Below, piece after piece: positions 1-8,900 of a stretch of DNA of 64,000 nucleotides (the first letter of the stretch is position 1; every line of letters starts with the position of its first letter). This stretch comes from Oligella sp050920755 (GTDB taxonomy: Bacteria; Pseudomonadota; Gammaproteobacteria; Burkholderiales; Burkholderiaceae_B). The translations under genes and the position numbers were made by a program. The notes under the pieces were generated by a model that saw only the letters and a list, made by a program, of their open reading frames with translations, had not been told where the DNA came from and did no database searches. Location of the stretch: assembly GCF_050920755.1 (NCBI RefSeq), contig NZ_CP158480.1, positions 62,001-126,000 on the forward strand, in the 5' to 3' direction.

Positions 1-225
1 GTACTTTTCTAAGTACTCAACCATCACCTCGACCGCAGTACCATTTAAAAAGTCATAGCTTAAGTTACGACCGAAGCTTAAAATCTTTTGCGCAGCCCAA
101 TATAAGACGGCTAAGACAAGTACGGTAACGGCGATTAAGATAAATAAGCGTCCCTTAATCAAGTTTAAAAGGGTGCTGTCAATGAGTTTAATATCGCTTT
201 TGTAGTCAGCTCGTTTAGTCATCAT
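1..225 (-). CDS. Hypothetical membrane protein, N-terminal part
   Basis: The open frame starts at an ATG pair (225 or 222) and runs off the left edge without a stop, giving about 75 residues. After a polar N-terminus (MMTKRADYKSDIK) there is one hydrophobic segment at about residues 28-45 (RLFILIAVTVLVLAVLYW). A polar stretch beginning AAQKILSFGRN follows. This looks like the N-terminal anchor of an inner-membrane protein. I do not recognise the family and assign no function. It lies on the same strand as the next two genes, 79 bp downstream of one of them, so it may share their transcript. Confidence 0.55.
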   Translation of the reverse strand, partial: MMTKRADYKSDIKLIDSTLLNLIKGRLFILIAVTVLVLAVLYWAAQKILSFGRNLSYDFLNGTAVEVMVEYLEKY

Positions 226-304
226 AGCAGGGTCTCAATTACTCTATTAAGTGGATAAAAAACTCATTTTAACGATTTTTGTTAGAGCAAACTACCGCAT
301 GGAC

Positions 305-871
305 TTAACGAGCCGGGCAATCCGGCACCTTACCCCAAGCGTTGTTGCCGCCACAATACTGGTTGCGGACACGACTGATACAACCCGGACGCTCATTAAA
401 GCCCATGGTGCGGCATTGGGCCATGGCTTGATTAAAAGCTCCTACCCAAGCTTGATTGTCGCCGGCGTTGCCCTGTGTGGTCTCTTGTCGACGAATCGGT
501 TGGAAGGTTTGATTGCTACTGGTACTACCTTGGGTAATGACGCCACTTAAACGCTGATTTTCCTCAGCATACATGGCACTTTTTTCCTCATTTTTAAGCG
601 TGACGTCCAGGCTCTCTTTTTTTACCTTCCAATCCACATTCGGCTTGTCGCTAGCTAAACCCTGTGTGCCGTCAAGTAAGGGTTGCATGGGTTGTGGCGT
701 GATTAAATGACCCAGGGCGTCATATTCAGCCGGAGGATCCAGCTCGGTGACATTAGGAATATTGGCCTGTACGGGGACACGCTCAATTAAATAGTCGCCG
801 GCCTGCAAACCGAGGGCGGTAGCAATACCGGCAAACACAATCACTGTAAAAATTAATAAACGCCAAGACAT
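305..871 (-). CDS. Hypothetical membrane-anchored periplasmic protein
   Basis: This 188-residue protein has an N-terminal hydrophobic helix (SWRLLIFTVIVFAGIATAL) that could be an anchor or an uncleaved signal. A proline- and polar-rich extracytoplasmic part follows, then a C-terminal module with four cysteines (QCRTMGF, GCIS, YCGG, DCPAR) that could form two disulfides. It lies 30 bp downstream of prfC on the same strand and may be cotranscribed with it. I do not recognise the family. The cysteine-rich tail and export signal suggest an envelope role, which is inference. Confidence 0.6.
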   Translation of the reverse strand: MSWRLLIFTVIVFAGIATALGLQAGDYLIERVPVQANIPNVTELDPPAEYDALGHLITPQPMQPLLDGTQGLASDKPNVDWKVKKESLDVTLKNEEKSAMYAEENQRLSGVITQGSTSSNQTFQPIRRQETTQGNAGDNQAWVGAFNQAMAQCRTMGFNERPGCISRVRNQYCGGNNAWGKVPDCPAR

Positions 872-901
872 AATAATAAGAGGGTGCTCCCCTAGGGTTA
901 A

Positions 902-2527
902 TTAGTGACTTTCAGCAAAAATCTGACCGCCTTGCTCACGCATCACATGGAATTGTATATCGGGATGCAGTTCCTGCGCTACCCTTAGCTGAGCCGGTGA
1001 GCTGACCAAGAAGGCCGGCGCATCGACCACATCGTAGGCGATATTGGAAATATTTGCATCCAAAAACTTCCGTAAGGCTTGAGGATTGGAACTGGTGACC
1101 CAGCGAGCCATATTGTAACGAGAAGGTCCTAAAATCGCCTCCACACCGTATTCAGTTTTAAGGCGATGTGCCACCACCTCAAACTGTAATTGACCAACCG
1201 CCCCCAGTAATAAGGCACCGCCGGCAATTTGCGGTTTAAATACCTGAATTGCTCCCTCCTCACCTAACTGCGTCAAGCCGGTGCGCAGTTGCTTACTACG
1301 GAGTGGATCTTTGACCTCAACCGTTTGAAATAGTTCGGGAGCAAAAAAAGGTAATCCGGTAAAGTGTAGCTTTTCTCCTTCGGTTAGTACATCCCCAAGA
1401 TGTAAAACCCCATGGTTAGGAATACCGATCACATCGCCGGCATAGGCTTCATCGACCAGATCACGACGTTGCGATAAAAATGATACTGGGTTATTCGGGC
1501 GAATATCTTTGCCGGTGCGCGCCACTCTCAAACGCATACCGCGTTCGAACTTGCCTGAGCTCACTCGCACAAAAGCCACGCGGTCACGGTGTGCCGGGTC
1601 CATATTGGCCTGTACCTTAAAGACCACGCCGGTGAATTTTGATTCTGAGGGCTCAACCGTGCGTTCTAAAGCCTCACGGGAGCCCGGGGGCGGCGCAAAC
1701 TCCACTAAAGCGTCCAACAGTTCCTGCACGCCGAAGTTATACACTGCGGAGCCGAAAAACACCGGTGTTTGTTTAGCGTTTAAAAAAGCCGCTTTATCAA
1801 AGTCGGGCGTAGCCAATTGAATTAATTCAATTTCCTCGCGCGCTTTGGCTATCGTATCGGCACAGCGCTCTGTTAAAAGCGGATTGCCCAGATCGGAAAT
1901 AAACTCATCGTCGGCACTACCGCTTTTTGAAGGATTGGCGCGGTTAAACATGCGCACATGATCTTTATTTAAGTCATAAATACCGCTGAATTGGCGACCC
2001 ATGCCGATCGGCCAGGTAAAGGGAATACAGTCCATCTCCAGATGGGATTCAATCTCCCCGATTAATTCGAGCGGCTCCTGTACCTCACGGTCGAGCTTAT
2101 TAATAAAGGTCAAAATAGGTGTGTTACGGGCGCGACAAACCTGTAATAAACGCTCGGTTTGCGGCTCAATACCATTGGCCGCATCAACCACCATCACCGC
2201 CGCATCAACGGCGGTTAATACGCGATAAGTATCTTCAGAGAAGTCCTGGTGACCCGGCGTGTCCAAAAGATTGATCACGCAATCCTTGTACTCCATTTGC
2301 ATCACGGAGGAGGCGACGGAAATCCCGCGCTGTTTTTCAATCTCCATCCAGTCGGAAGAAGCGTGACGCTCAGCCTTACGGGCTTTAACACTACCGGCGA
2401 TTTGAATGGCACCGGCAAAAAGTAAAAGCTTTTCGGTTAACGTGGTTTTACCCGCATCCGGGTGAGAAATAATAGCAAAGGTGCGCCGTCTGGCGACCTC
2501 TTGGAAAATTTTACTGTTGCTTGACAT
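902..2527 (-). CDS. prfC: Peptide chain release factor 3 (RF3)
   Basis: RF3 is the translational GTPase that recycles RF1/RF2 from the ribosome after termination. The 541-residue product is close to the usual 525-540. The G domain is intact: P-loop SHPDAGKTTLTE at about residue 21, switch II DTPGHQDFSEDTYR at about 89, and NKLD at about 142. The early stretch KAERHASSDWMEIEKQRGIS is diagnostic of RF3 rather than EF-G. The C-terminal domains contain typical RF3 segments (GAVGQLQFEVV, RYNMARWV). The ATG at 2527 gives a standard RF3 N-terminus. It is a housekeeping gene with no sign of transfer. Confidence 0.98.
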   Translation of the reverse strand: MSSNSKIFQEVARRRTFAIISHPDAGKTTLTEKLLLFAGAIQIAGSVKARKAERHASSDWMEIEKQRGISVASSVMQMEYKDCVINLLDTPGHQDFSEDTYRVLTAVDAAVMVVDAANGIEPQTERLLQVCRARNTPILTFINKLDREVQEPLELIGEIESHLEMDCIPFTWPIGMGRQFSGIYDLNKDHVRMFNRANPSKSGSADDEFISDLGNPLLTERCADTIAKAREEIELIQLATPDFDKAAFLNAKQTPVFFGSAVYNFGVQELLDALVEFAPPPGSREALERTVEPSESKFTGVVFKVQANMDPAHRDRVAFVRVSSGKFERGMRLRVARTGKDIRPNNPVSFLSQRRDLVDEAYAGDVIGIPNHGVLHLGDVLTEGEKLHFTGLPFFAPELFQTVEVKDPLRSKQLRTGLTQLGEEGAIQVFKPQIAGGALLLGAVGQLQFEVVAHRLKTEYGVEAILGPSRYNMARWVTSSNPQALRKFLDANISNIAYDVVDAPAFLVSSPAQLRVAQELHPDIQFHVMREQGGQIFAESH

Positions 2528-2593
2528 GCTTTTTGTAAATTAAATTATCAGCCTAAATGAATTTAATGAATTGTATCATGAGCTTAGCGATGA

Positions 2594-3217
2594 TTAAACG
2601 CTCATAAAGGCCATGGTTAATGCCGCCAGGATAAAGCATAGGCCGAAGATTTTATTAATTCTGGCGGTCGTGTGCGGATTTTTTAAGAGTTTAACCAGAT
2701 TGGCCGCAAGTGCTGCATAGCCCAGCATAATTACTAAATCCACCGCACAGAGTGTAAACCAGATAATCACATACTGGATTAATAAAGGCTTATCCGTATC
2801 CACGAATTGCGGAATTACGGCGAGTAAAAAAATCGCTGCTTTAGGATTGGTAATATCGACCAAAAAACCCTGTAAAAAGAGCTTGCCGGCGGTAGAGGCA
2901 GGCATCCGGCTGACATCGACCCGTACCATACTGACGGGCGAGCGATATTGCTTAACCCCCAAATAAACCAAATAACTCACCCCAATCCACTTAATCACTT
3001 CAAATAGCAGCAGGGAGGTTTTAATCATAGCCGCTACACCGATGATACTGATAACGAACTGTACCGAGTAGCCGAAAATCAGACCGCAAACCAGCGCTGA
3101 GCCCGGCCACATTCCATAGCGTAAGCCGGCAGCCATCGACGCCACGGCACCGGGACCCGGTGACAGTGAAATGGCCCAAGCGGCAAAGAATAGAGTTAAC
3201 CAGACAGAAAGTAACAT
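2594..3217 (-). CDS. LysE/RhtB-family amino acid exporter
   Basis: This is a small inner-membrane permease of the LysE superfamily, which exports amino acids and related metabolites by proton antiport. The family signature SLSPGPGAV sits near the N-terminus in the first membrane helix, followed by GLRYGMWPG. About six hydrophobic segments are visible, including GFLVDITNPKAAIFLLAVIPQF, which is typical of RhtB-type proteins. I use the ATG at 3217 (207 residues). A GTG at 3241 would add eight residues but has no better ribosome site. The substrate cannot be told from sequence. Confidence 0.85.
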   Translation of the reverse strand: MLLSVWLTLFFAAWAISLSPGPGAVASMAAGLRYGMWPGSALVCGLIFGYSVQFVISIIGVAAMIKTSLLLFEVIKWIGVSYLVYLGVKQYRSPVSMVRVDVSRMPASTAGKLFLQGFLVDITNPKAAIFLLAVIPQFVDTDKPLLIQYVIIWFTLCAVDLVIMLGYAALAANLVKLLKNPHTTARINKIFGLCFILAALTMAFMSV

Positions 3218-3373
3218 AATGGCAACGCAGGAAAAGGGCACGTTAATTCGTGCAATAGTGAATTATATGCTGTTGCTCAGGTTACAATTAGTTATCTTAT
3301 GAAGTGATGTAATTTTTCCCGTTATTTTACAATACTCCAAGTTTAATGTTTAATTATTGATAGTGAGCCAGCT

Positions 3374-3988
3374 ATGCGTCAGTTTTTCCGAGTGTTCGTG
3401 GTTGCTTTTTTAGCAAGTTTATTAGCCGGTTGCGGTTATAACGAGATTCAGCGTTTAGATGAGAGTGTTAAGGCCGCTTGGTCCGAGACTTTGAACCAGT
3501 ACCAACGTCGTGCCGATTTGGTGCCCCAGTTGGTTGAAAGTGTTAATGCCTACATGGTGCATGAGCGTGAGCTCTTAAAAGAGGTGACTGATGCCAGAAG
3601 TCGTGTGGGTTCGATTAATGTCTCTCCCGACCGTCTACCGACCGAAGAGGAAATGGCTCAGTTTCAAGCAGCACAGGCTCAGTTGAGCTCTGCATTATCT
3701 CGTTTGATTGCGGTTTCTGAAAACTATCCGGAGCTTAAAGCGGACGGTTTATTCAGAGATTTAAATATTCAATTAGAAGGTACTGAAAACCGCATTGCTA
3801 CGGCTCGCGGCCGCTATATTCGTGAGGTTCAGGGCTTTAATACCTATATCCGTCAGTTCCCTACTTTAATTACGGCAAAGATTTTCGGCTACAAGGTATT
3901 GCCTAATTTCGGTGTGGAAAATCAGGATACCATTATGCAAAGACCGACTATCCGCTTTGATAATCCTAAATCCGCTCCGGCCAACTAG
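3374..3988 (+). CDS. lemA: LemA-family lipoprotein
   Basis: This 204-residue envelope protein belongs to the LemA family. The signal peptide ends in a lipobox (LLAGCGYN), so cysteine 20 is probably lipidated. The mature part carries LemA hallmarks: AAWSETLNQYQRRADLVPQL near residue 35, long helical segments, and the C-terminal RFPTLITAKIFGYK. The gene is followed after 31 bp by two TPM-domain genes. A lemA-TPM-TPM operon is common in bacteria and supports the call. The biochemical function of LemA is not established; the conserved linkage suggests an envelope-maintenance role shared with the TPM proteins. Confidence 0.93.
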   Translation: MRQFFRVFVVAFLASLLAGCGYNEIQRLDESVKAAWSETLNQYQRRADLVPQLVESVNAYMVHERELLKEVTDARSRVGSINVSPDRLPTEEEMAQFQAAQAQLSSALSRLIAVSENYPELKADGLFRDLNIQLEGTENRIATARGRYIREVQGFNTYIRQFPTLITAKIFGYKVLPNFGVENQDTIMQRPTIRFDNPKSAPAN

Positions 3989-4019
3989 GTTCCACAGGAT
4001 TTTAAAGTAGGGGTGGCTT

Positions 4020-4979
4020 ATGATGCTGCTTAATCGTTCATTAAGCCGATACACCATCGGCTTAATGCTCTTAACGGGCTTATTTGCCCTTGTGGCATGG
4101 CTCTCACCGGCGCGCGCAGAGGTGCCGGTGCCGCCATTGACAAATTATGTCGTGGATGTAAGCGGTACTTTAACGCCGGCCCAGTTAAATGATCTGAATC
4201 AGAGCATTGCCCAATTAGAGCAGGAAAAGGGCTCGCAAATCATGGTCTTGATGGTGCCGACGGTAGCACCTGACGATACGGTGGAGACTTACGCCAGACG
4301 TGTGTTTGATGAATGGCGTATTGGTCGCGCCAAAATTGATGACGGTGTGTTGGTACTGATCGCTAAAGATGATCGTCGCATGCGTATTGAGACCGGTTAT
4401 GGTCTTGAGGGTGCAATTACTGATGTACAGGCATCCTATATTATCAATCGGGATATGGCGCCGGCATTTCGTGAGGGTGATTACTATGGCGGGATTAAAA
4501 AGGCTGTGGATCAAGTGACCTTGTTAATTCAGGGTGAGGAATTGCCGGAGGTTGCAAAAGCAGACGCTTCAGGCTTTTTAGGTTCGGATGATTTGCCGAT
4601 TGAGTTACTGATTTTCTTTGCAATCTTTATCGTATTTTGGCCTGTTTGGTTAGCACCGATTGTGGGTGGCGCTTTTATGCTGTCGGTCACGGGCTCTATT
4701 GTTGCGGCAATCATTGCGGCGGTCTTCGGCACGGTATGGAATGTTATTGCTAAGTCTTTCTTCGGCTCAGGTCTTGTTGAGGAGGCCAGTCGTCAAGCAG
4801 CCAAGGGTAAATCACGTGCTCGACGCGGTCGTGACAATTGGCCGGGCGGTTTCGGAGGCTTCGGCGGTGGCGGTTTAGGTGGCGGCTTCGGCGGCGGTTT
4901 CGGTGGCGGTTTCGGTGGTGGATTTGGCGGCGGGGGCGGTGGCTCCAGCGGTGGTGGAGGTGCCTCAGGTGGCTGGTAA
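4020..4979 (+). CDS. TPM-domain membrane protein with glycine-rich tail
   Basis: The 319-residue protein has a signal/anchor at residues 10-30. An extracytoplasmic TPM_phosphatase domain follows at about 35-165, with typical stretches VVDVSGTLTP, GSQIMVLMVPT and RIGRAKIDDGVLVLIAKDDR. Two hydrophobic helices lie at about 190-245. The C-terminus is low-complexity Gly/Phe (GGFGGG repeats ending SSGGGGASGGW), as is usual in YgcG-like proteins. An AGGGG ribosome site precedes the ATG pair at 4020/4023. It follows lemA and overlaps the next TPM gene. The family is linked to envelope or photosystem maintenance elsewhere; its role here is unknown. Confidence 0.9.
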   Translation: MMLLNRSLSRYTIGLMLLTGLFALVAWLSPARAEVPVPPLTNYVVDVSGTLTPAQLNDLNQSIAQLEQEKGSQIMVLMVPTVAPDDTVETYARRVFDEWRIGRAKIDDGVLVLIAKDDRRMRIETGYGLEGAITDVQASYIINRDMAPAFREGDYYGGIKKAVDQVTLLIQGEELPEVAKADASGFLGSDDLPIELLIFFAIFIVFWPVWLAPIVGGAFMLSVTGSIVAAIIAAVFGTVWNVIAKSFFGSGLVEEASRQAAKGKSRARRGRDNWPGGFGGFGGGGLGGGFGGGFGGGFGGGFGGGGGGSSGGGGASGGW

Positions 4980-5469
4980 TAAACTGACAAAACTAATCGG
5001 TATTGATACGCTAAAGGGCCAGTATCTGGGACATCGCTATTTTACTAAAAGCTTTTTAGCCGAGCTGTCCGAGTATATTGCTGAAAGTGAAACGCAGCAT
5101 CAGGCGGAGTTGGTGGTGGCGGTTGAACGTAGTTTTCCTGCGCACTTGGACTTAACGCGTGATCGAGCCCTGGAGATATTTGGTCGTTTACGTGTTTGGG
5201 ATACGCCTTTAAATACCGGCGTGCTATTGTATTTATCATTGGAGCGACAGGCCATTGAGATTATTGCCGATCGTGGTATTGAGGTAGAGGACGAACGGTG
5301 GGTAGAGGTGAGTACTACCCTGGCCCGATCTTTTAAAAATAAGCAGTTCTGCGAGGGGCTGCAGGCGGCGGTTAAGCAAATCGGTGAGATACTGACCGAG
5401 GCCTGCCCATACCCTGATAGTGCTGAGCGCAGTGACGGCGTTTTAGCTAATGAACCGGTGATTTTATAA
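4969..5469 (+). CDS. Second TPM-domain protein, cytoplasmic type
   Basis: This is the third gene of the lemA operon, 166 residues. The frame stays open far upstream, but only because it reads the glycine-repeat DNA of the preceding gene out of frame. The real start is most likely GTG 4969, with GGAGG at 4956-4960 eight bases before it, so the gene begins inside the Gly-rich tail codons of its neighbour and overlaps it by 11 bp. The product has no signal peptide. Its TPM core is recognisable (HQAELVVAVERSFP, RLRVWDTPLNTGVLLYLSL, VEIIADRGIEVEDERW-like). Paired long and short TPM genes are typical of lemA operons. Confidence 0.86.
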   Translation: MAGNKLTKLIGIDTLKGQYLGHRYFTKSFLAELSEYIAESETQHQAELVVAVERSFPAHLDLTRDRALEIFGRLRVWDTPLNTGVLLYLSLERQAIEIIADRGIEVEDERWVEVSTTLARSFKNKQFCEGLQAAVKQIGEILTEACPYPDSAERSDGVLANEPVIL

Positions 5470-5490
5470 GTTTTTAAAGTTAATCGACTC

Positions 5491-6894
5491 CTAGGCCTTA
5501 AGCGCTGCGCTTAAGGTGCGAATCTCTTCGTCTCTGACGCGACTACCCTTAAAGTCTTTATTAAGTGCGGACCATTCAGGATGCGAGCGGGCGTTTTTAA
5601 GCGGAGCAGGCAGCGATTCCTCTTGCCAAGACTGATAACTGCTGTCAGTGCGTTGTATCCGATCTTGTGCGGCATGACCGCGGCGGTCTAAAGCATCCAG
5701 TAGGCTTAAGCCGCGCACAGCCAGTAAACGCAACACCGGGTCGTCAACCGTCAGTTCGCGATAGCCTTGGAGCATGCCTAAAAGGCGGTTACCAACCTTT
5801 TCTGCGCCTTGCCATAATCCACCCACAATACCGCCCACCAAAGTACCCGCCCCCAAGCTTAAGCCGCCGGTAATAATATCTACGGTGGCGCCCGCCATGG
5901 CACCGGCAGCAAAGCCTTTGCCGACTCGGATACCCATATCCATCAAGGCTTCACTACTGAATAAATCGCTCTCCCAACGCTCCCCACTTATGGGTAAAAG
6001 ATCCTCTTCATAATCCGTCTCATGAAAGCGATAAAGGCTTAACAGATCGCGAATAAATCGATGCTCTCGCTGACGCACCGCGTCTTGCATCTCTTGCCAG
6101 ATGCGCATACTTTCTTTTTCATCAGCCTCGCTTTGTCGTCTAAAAGCACTGATATCAACCAGCATCTCGGCTAAGAGCTCTTGACCTTGTTGGCGTCGAC
6201 GTTGGCGTCGCTTAAGCGCGCCCTTGGCTAAATCGTTGAGGGTTTGACGGTAATTATCCAGGACCAAGGCCAGTTTTTGATAAAGTTGTTGCTCCCCATC
6301 AATGGCAGGGGCGACGGTGTCGAATTCTATAATTAAATGCAGTCCCAAGCGTGACAGTACCGATTTCCAATCCTCAGTGTAATTGCTTGTGCTATGTAAA
6401 AAGTTCAGTACCGGGATAAGGGGGCGTCCGCAACGAGCTAAAACGGCTAATTCATCACGGTGCTTTGAACGCACCGGTTCCCGCACATCGACCACATATA
6501 GTCCGGCGTCACAGCTAAGTAACTGCCGTAAAACACGCGCCTCCTGCTCAAAACGGCGTTGACTCTCAGGACTGTCTAAAAAGCGCTCGATGCTGGCCGG
6601 CCCGTCTAAACGACTGCCGCTTTGCTGTTGTAACTGATCCAGATAATCTAATAAGGCAATGCTATCCTCAATGCCCGGGGTGTCATACCATTGAAGCTTT
6701 AAATCATCAAGGCGCAACACGGCACCCTCCACATGGCGCGTCGTGGCGGGGGCATTGGCGACCTCACCGAAATCGGCATCATGCAGTAGGGTGCGTAAGA
6801 GGGATGTCTTACCCGTATTGGTGTGGCCGACAACGGCTAATTTGAGATAGTCATCGTTGGATTTAAGGCCTTGCTTAACGTGTTCTATATCCAT
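5491..6894 (-). CDS. DUF3482 GTPase-like protein
   Basis: The 467-residue protein has an N-terminal Era/Obg-type G domain: P-loop GHTNTGKTSLLRTL at about residue 23, a Thr-rich switch (APATTRHVEG), DTPGIED near 70, and a membrane- or coiled-coil-prone C-terminal half. A glycine-rich hydrophobic stretch (GAMAGATVDIITGGLSLGAG) near residue 320 could insert in a membrane. This matches DUF3482. The gene begins three bases after the stop of the DUF2868 gene, an arrangement seen in many proteobacteria, so the two probably act together. The cellular role is not established. Confidence 0.88.
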   Translation of the reverse strand: MDIEHVKQGLKSNDDYLKLAVVGHTNTGKTSLLRTLLHDADFGEVANAPATTRHVEGAVLRLDDLKLQWYDTPGIEDSIALLDYLDQLQQQSGSRLDGPASIERFLDSPESQRRFEQEARVLRQLLSCDAGLYVVDVREPVRSKHRDELAVLARCGRPLIPVLNFLHSTSNYTEDWKSVLSRLGLHLIIEFDTVAPAIDGEQQLYQKLALVLDNYRQTLNDLAKGALKRRQRRRQQGQELLAEMLVDISAFRRQSEADEKESMRIWQEMQDAVRQREHRFIRDLLSLYRFHETDYEEDLLPISGERWESDLFSSEALMDMGIRVGKGFAAGAMAGATVDIITGGLSLGAGTLVGGIVGGLWQGAEKVGNRLLGMLQGYRELTVDDPVLRLLAVRGLSLLDALDRRGHAAQDRIQRTDSSYQSWQEESLPAPLKNARSHPEWSALNKDFKGSRVRDEEIRTLSAALKA

Positions 6895-6897
6895 TGT

Positions 6898-8286
6898 TTA
6901 GTGCTTGAGTAGATGATTAGCCGCTTCAGTGTCCGACAAAATAGCGTCAGGTGCAATACCGGAATCTACTAGTGATTTAAGCCATAGTTCACTTTGATCG
7001 CGTGTCGGATGGTTGCGATTAATCAGCAAAACCCAATGCTTTTGTCCAAAATGGGCGATGGTCTGCATCAGGTTTAAATGACTACGATCCGGCGTTTGCT
7101 CAGCATCACAAATAAAGAGGATTTGTGCAAAGGGATCCTTTCTTAGTCCAAGTTCAGTTAATAGGGCATGCCGCTGTTCACGACTTTCAATATTACCGCC
7201 ATCAATTAACTGCCGGTAGGTCGATAGATCGAAGATAGGCCAAGCTTCATCAGGATCCAATTCAATTCCCACTACCAGGGTGCCATTGCCCGAAAGATCA
7301 AGGGGCGCTTTAACCAATTCGGCCGTAGGTGCAGCCGGTGCCGGTGCATCTACTCCGGTATTGACGGCTAACGGTTCTAGACGTGCCAATAATGGTGCAT
7401 AGGCAGCGGAGTTAATATCAATGTCGGTATGGGAAAGACGATAACGACCGATCATAAAACAGGCAATAAAAGCGATTAAGCGCAATAACAAACCATACAC
7501 GATGACTTGTGCAATTAACCAGTGCGACCAAGCGGCCTGTAAAGCGGCATCGGTTGCGGCGCCCGGGTAGATTAACTGCGCTACATCCGGCATACTGAAG
7601 CCGAGTAGCGAGGGCAGCCAATTTAAGGCGTGAGCGATTTGCTCTAAGCTTCCTACCGAGAGAATAGTGGTCTCCCACAGAAAGCTATAGCGACGGGTCG
7701 ATAGCAGGAACAATAGGGTAAGCAAGGCCGCACCCAGTATCACTAACCAGATTAGGTGACTGGCAGCAGACAGTAGCCAAGACGTGGCACGCTGTTGGCG
7801 GGTTAGGCTGAATAAAGCATTCGGCACAAGAGCGGCATTTGGCCCCCGCGCGAGCTTTTTAGTCAGCCACAGCCACGCCTGTCCGATAAGCGGATAGTCT
7901 TTATCACTGCCTTTGGGAATAAATAAAAACACCAACCAGAGAATAAAGCTGAGAGCATGTAAGCCTAAAATCGCAAGCCAAGCACTCAGCAGATTCACTT
8001 CGCTACTGCGGCTGCCGAGAGCTGCGTAGGCTAAGCCGATACCACTGAACACAGCCATTATCAGCAACAGCAAAAAGGCATACTTGGCATAACGCTTAAA
8101 GTTACTGATTTCATGACTCAGGCCGGAAGCGTTAGCGAGTTTCTCGGCACGCCGGAAGACTTTCTGCTCGGGGCTGAGATCTTGAGCGCGCAGGGCATGA
8201 ATATAGGCCGAATCATCCATTGGGCCATGGTGTTGCTCCTTGAAGCGAATTGCCTCTGTTTGCCAAAGCTCGTTAAATCTCGTCAT
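6898..8286 (-). CDS. DUF2868 membrane protein
   Basis: This 462-residue protein is the partner of the downstream DUF3482 GTPase. It has several membrane spans (residues about 70-92, 105-128, 175-197 and 255-280). A large soluble C-terminal domain contains GTLVVGIELDPDEAWP and an LINRNHP segment. The N-terminus (MTRFNELWQTEAIRFKEQH) and the adjacency to DUF3482 fit the family. It may anchor the GTPase at the inner membrane, which is inference from linkage. No function is known. Confidence 0.82.
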   Translation of the reverse strand: MTRFNELWQTEAIRFKEQHHGPMDDSAYIHALRAQDLSPEQKVFRRAEKLANASGLSHEISNFKRYAKYAFLLLLIMAVFSGIGLAYAALGSRSSEVNLLSAWLAILGLHALSFILWLVFLFIPKGSDKDYPLIGQAWLWLTKKLARGPNAALVPNALFSLTRQQRATSWLLSAASHLIWLVILGAALLTLLFLLSTRRYSFLWETTILSVGSLEQIAHALNWLPSLLGFSMPDVAQLIYPGAATDAALQAAWSHWLIAQVIVYGLLLRLIAFIACFMIGRYRLSHTDIDINSAAYAPLLARLEPLAVNTGVDAPAPAAPTAELVKAPLDLSGNGTLVVGIELDPDEAWPIFDLSTYRQLIDGGNIESREQRHALLTELGLRKDPFAQILFICDAEQTPDRSHLNLMQTIAHFGQKHWVLLINRNHPTRDQSELWLKSLVDSGIAPDAILSDTEAANHLLKH

Positions 8287-8369
8287 GTGCAGTAGGTCTA
8301 GCTGATATCAAGTTGGAAAAATTTTTATCTGAACTTGATATTATTTCATACTTTGGGGAGTAATCCCTC

Positions 8370-8696
8370 CTACCCAAACCACTGCGCAATCTTCGCTTTA
8401 GACTTGGCTTTAATCTCCGGCGTAATATAGCCGGCAACGGTGGTGAGGGCGGCGGTAATCACGCCTAAGTCATCCGTAAAGCCGACGGCCGGCAGATAGT
8501 CGGGAATTGCATCAATGGGTAGTACCAAATAGGCTAAGGCACCATAAATCACCCGTTTGGCCCAGGCCGGGGTAGCGGGGCTTTGGGTGGCATAAAATAG
8601 CTGTAAGGTCTTTTCAATAATCGGCTTACCTGCCCGTAGCGCGATATTGGCGATCTTTTTAAGTAAATTTTGACGTTGAGAGGTGGAATTTTTCAT
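8370..8696 (-). CDS. DUF1232 (YkvA-like) small membrane protein
   Basis: This 108-residue protein carries the DUF1232 core: AKRVIYGALAYLVLPIDAIPDYLP, then GFTDDLGVITAALTTV. The proline-aspartate DAIPD...P motif between two hydrophobic segments is diagnostic. The N-terminus is basic and the protein ends shortly after the second helix. The gene is monocistronic between the DUF2868 gene and the divergent amino acid transporter. No function is established for the family. Confidence 0.9.
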   Translation of the reverse strand: MKNSTSQRQNLLKKIANIALRAGKPIIEKTLQLFYATQSPATPAWAKRVIYGALAYLVLPIDAIPDYLPAVGFTDDLGVITAALTTVAGYITPEIKAKSKAKIAQWFG

Positions 8697-8900
8697 TCAA
8701 AGCTCCGGGAAAAGTTTAAACTTAGCCCTGTCAATTGCGTAGCGTCACGGAAAATTAACTGACATTGACCTTGGTTAAGCATTTTTTCTAAACAGAGAGA
8801 GTCAATTAATGTAATATCAAAGGTTTAGGATATGGTTTCTATTTTGTGGTTATAACGCTAAAATCAAGCCAGTAATCAATATAGTCCGAGAGAAGAAATT

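Noticed and set aside
4879..4968. Upstream extension of the second TPM gene
   Set aside because: It reads the glycine repeats of the previous gene out of frame into an Ala/Val-rich stretch unlike TPM proteins. GTG 4969 has the proper ribosome site.
4793..4990. Minus-strand proline-rich frame over the TPM gene tail
   Set aside because: It is the reverse reading of glycine codons, with no ribosome site and no family.
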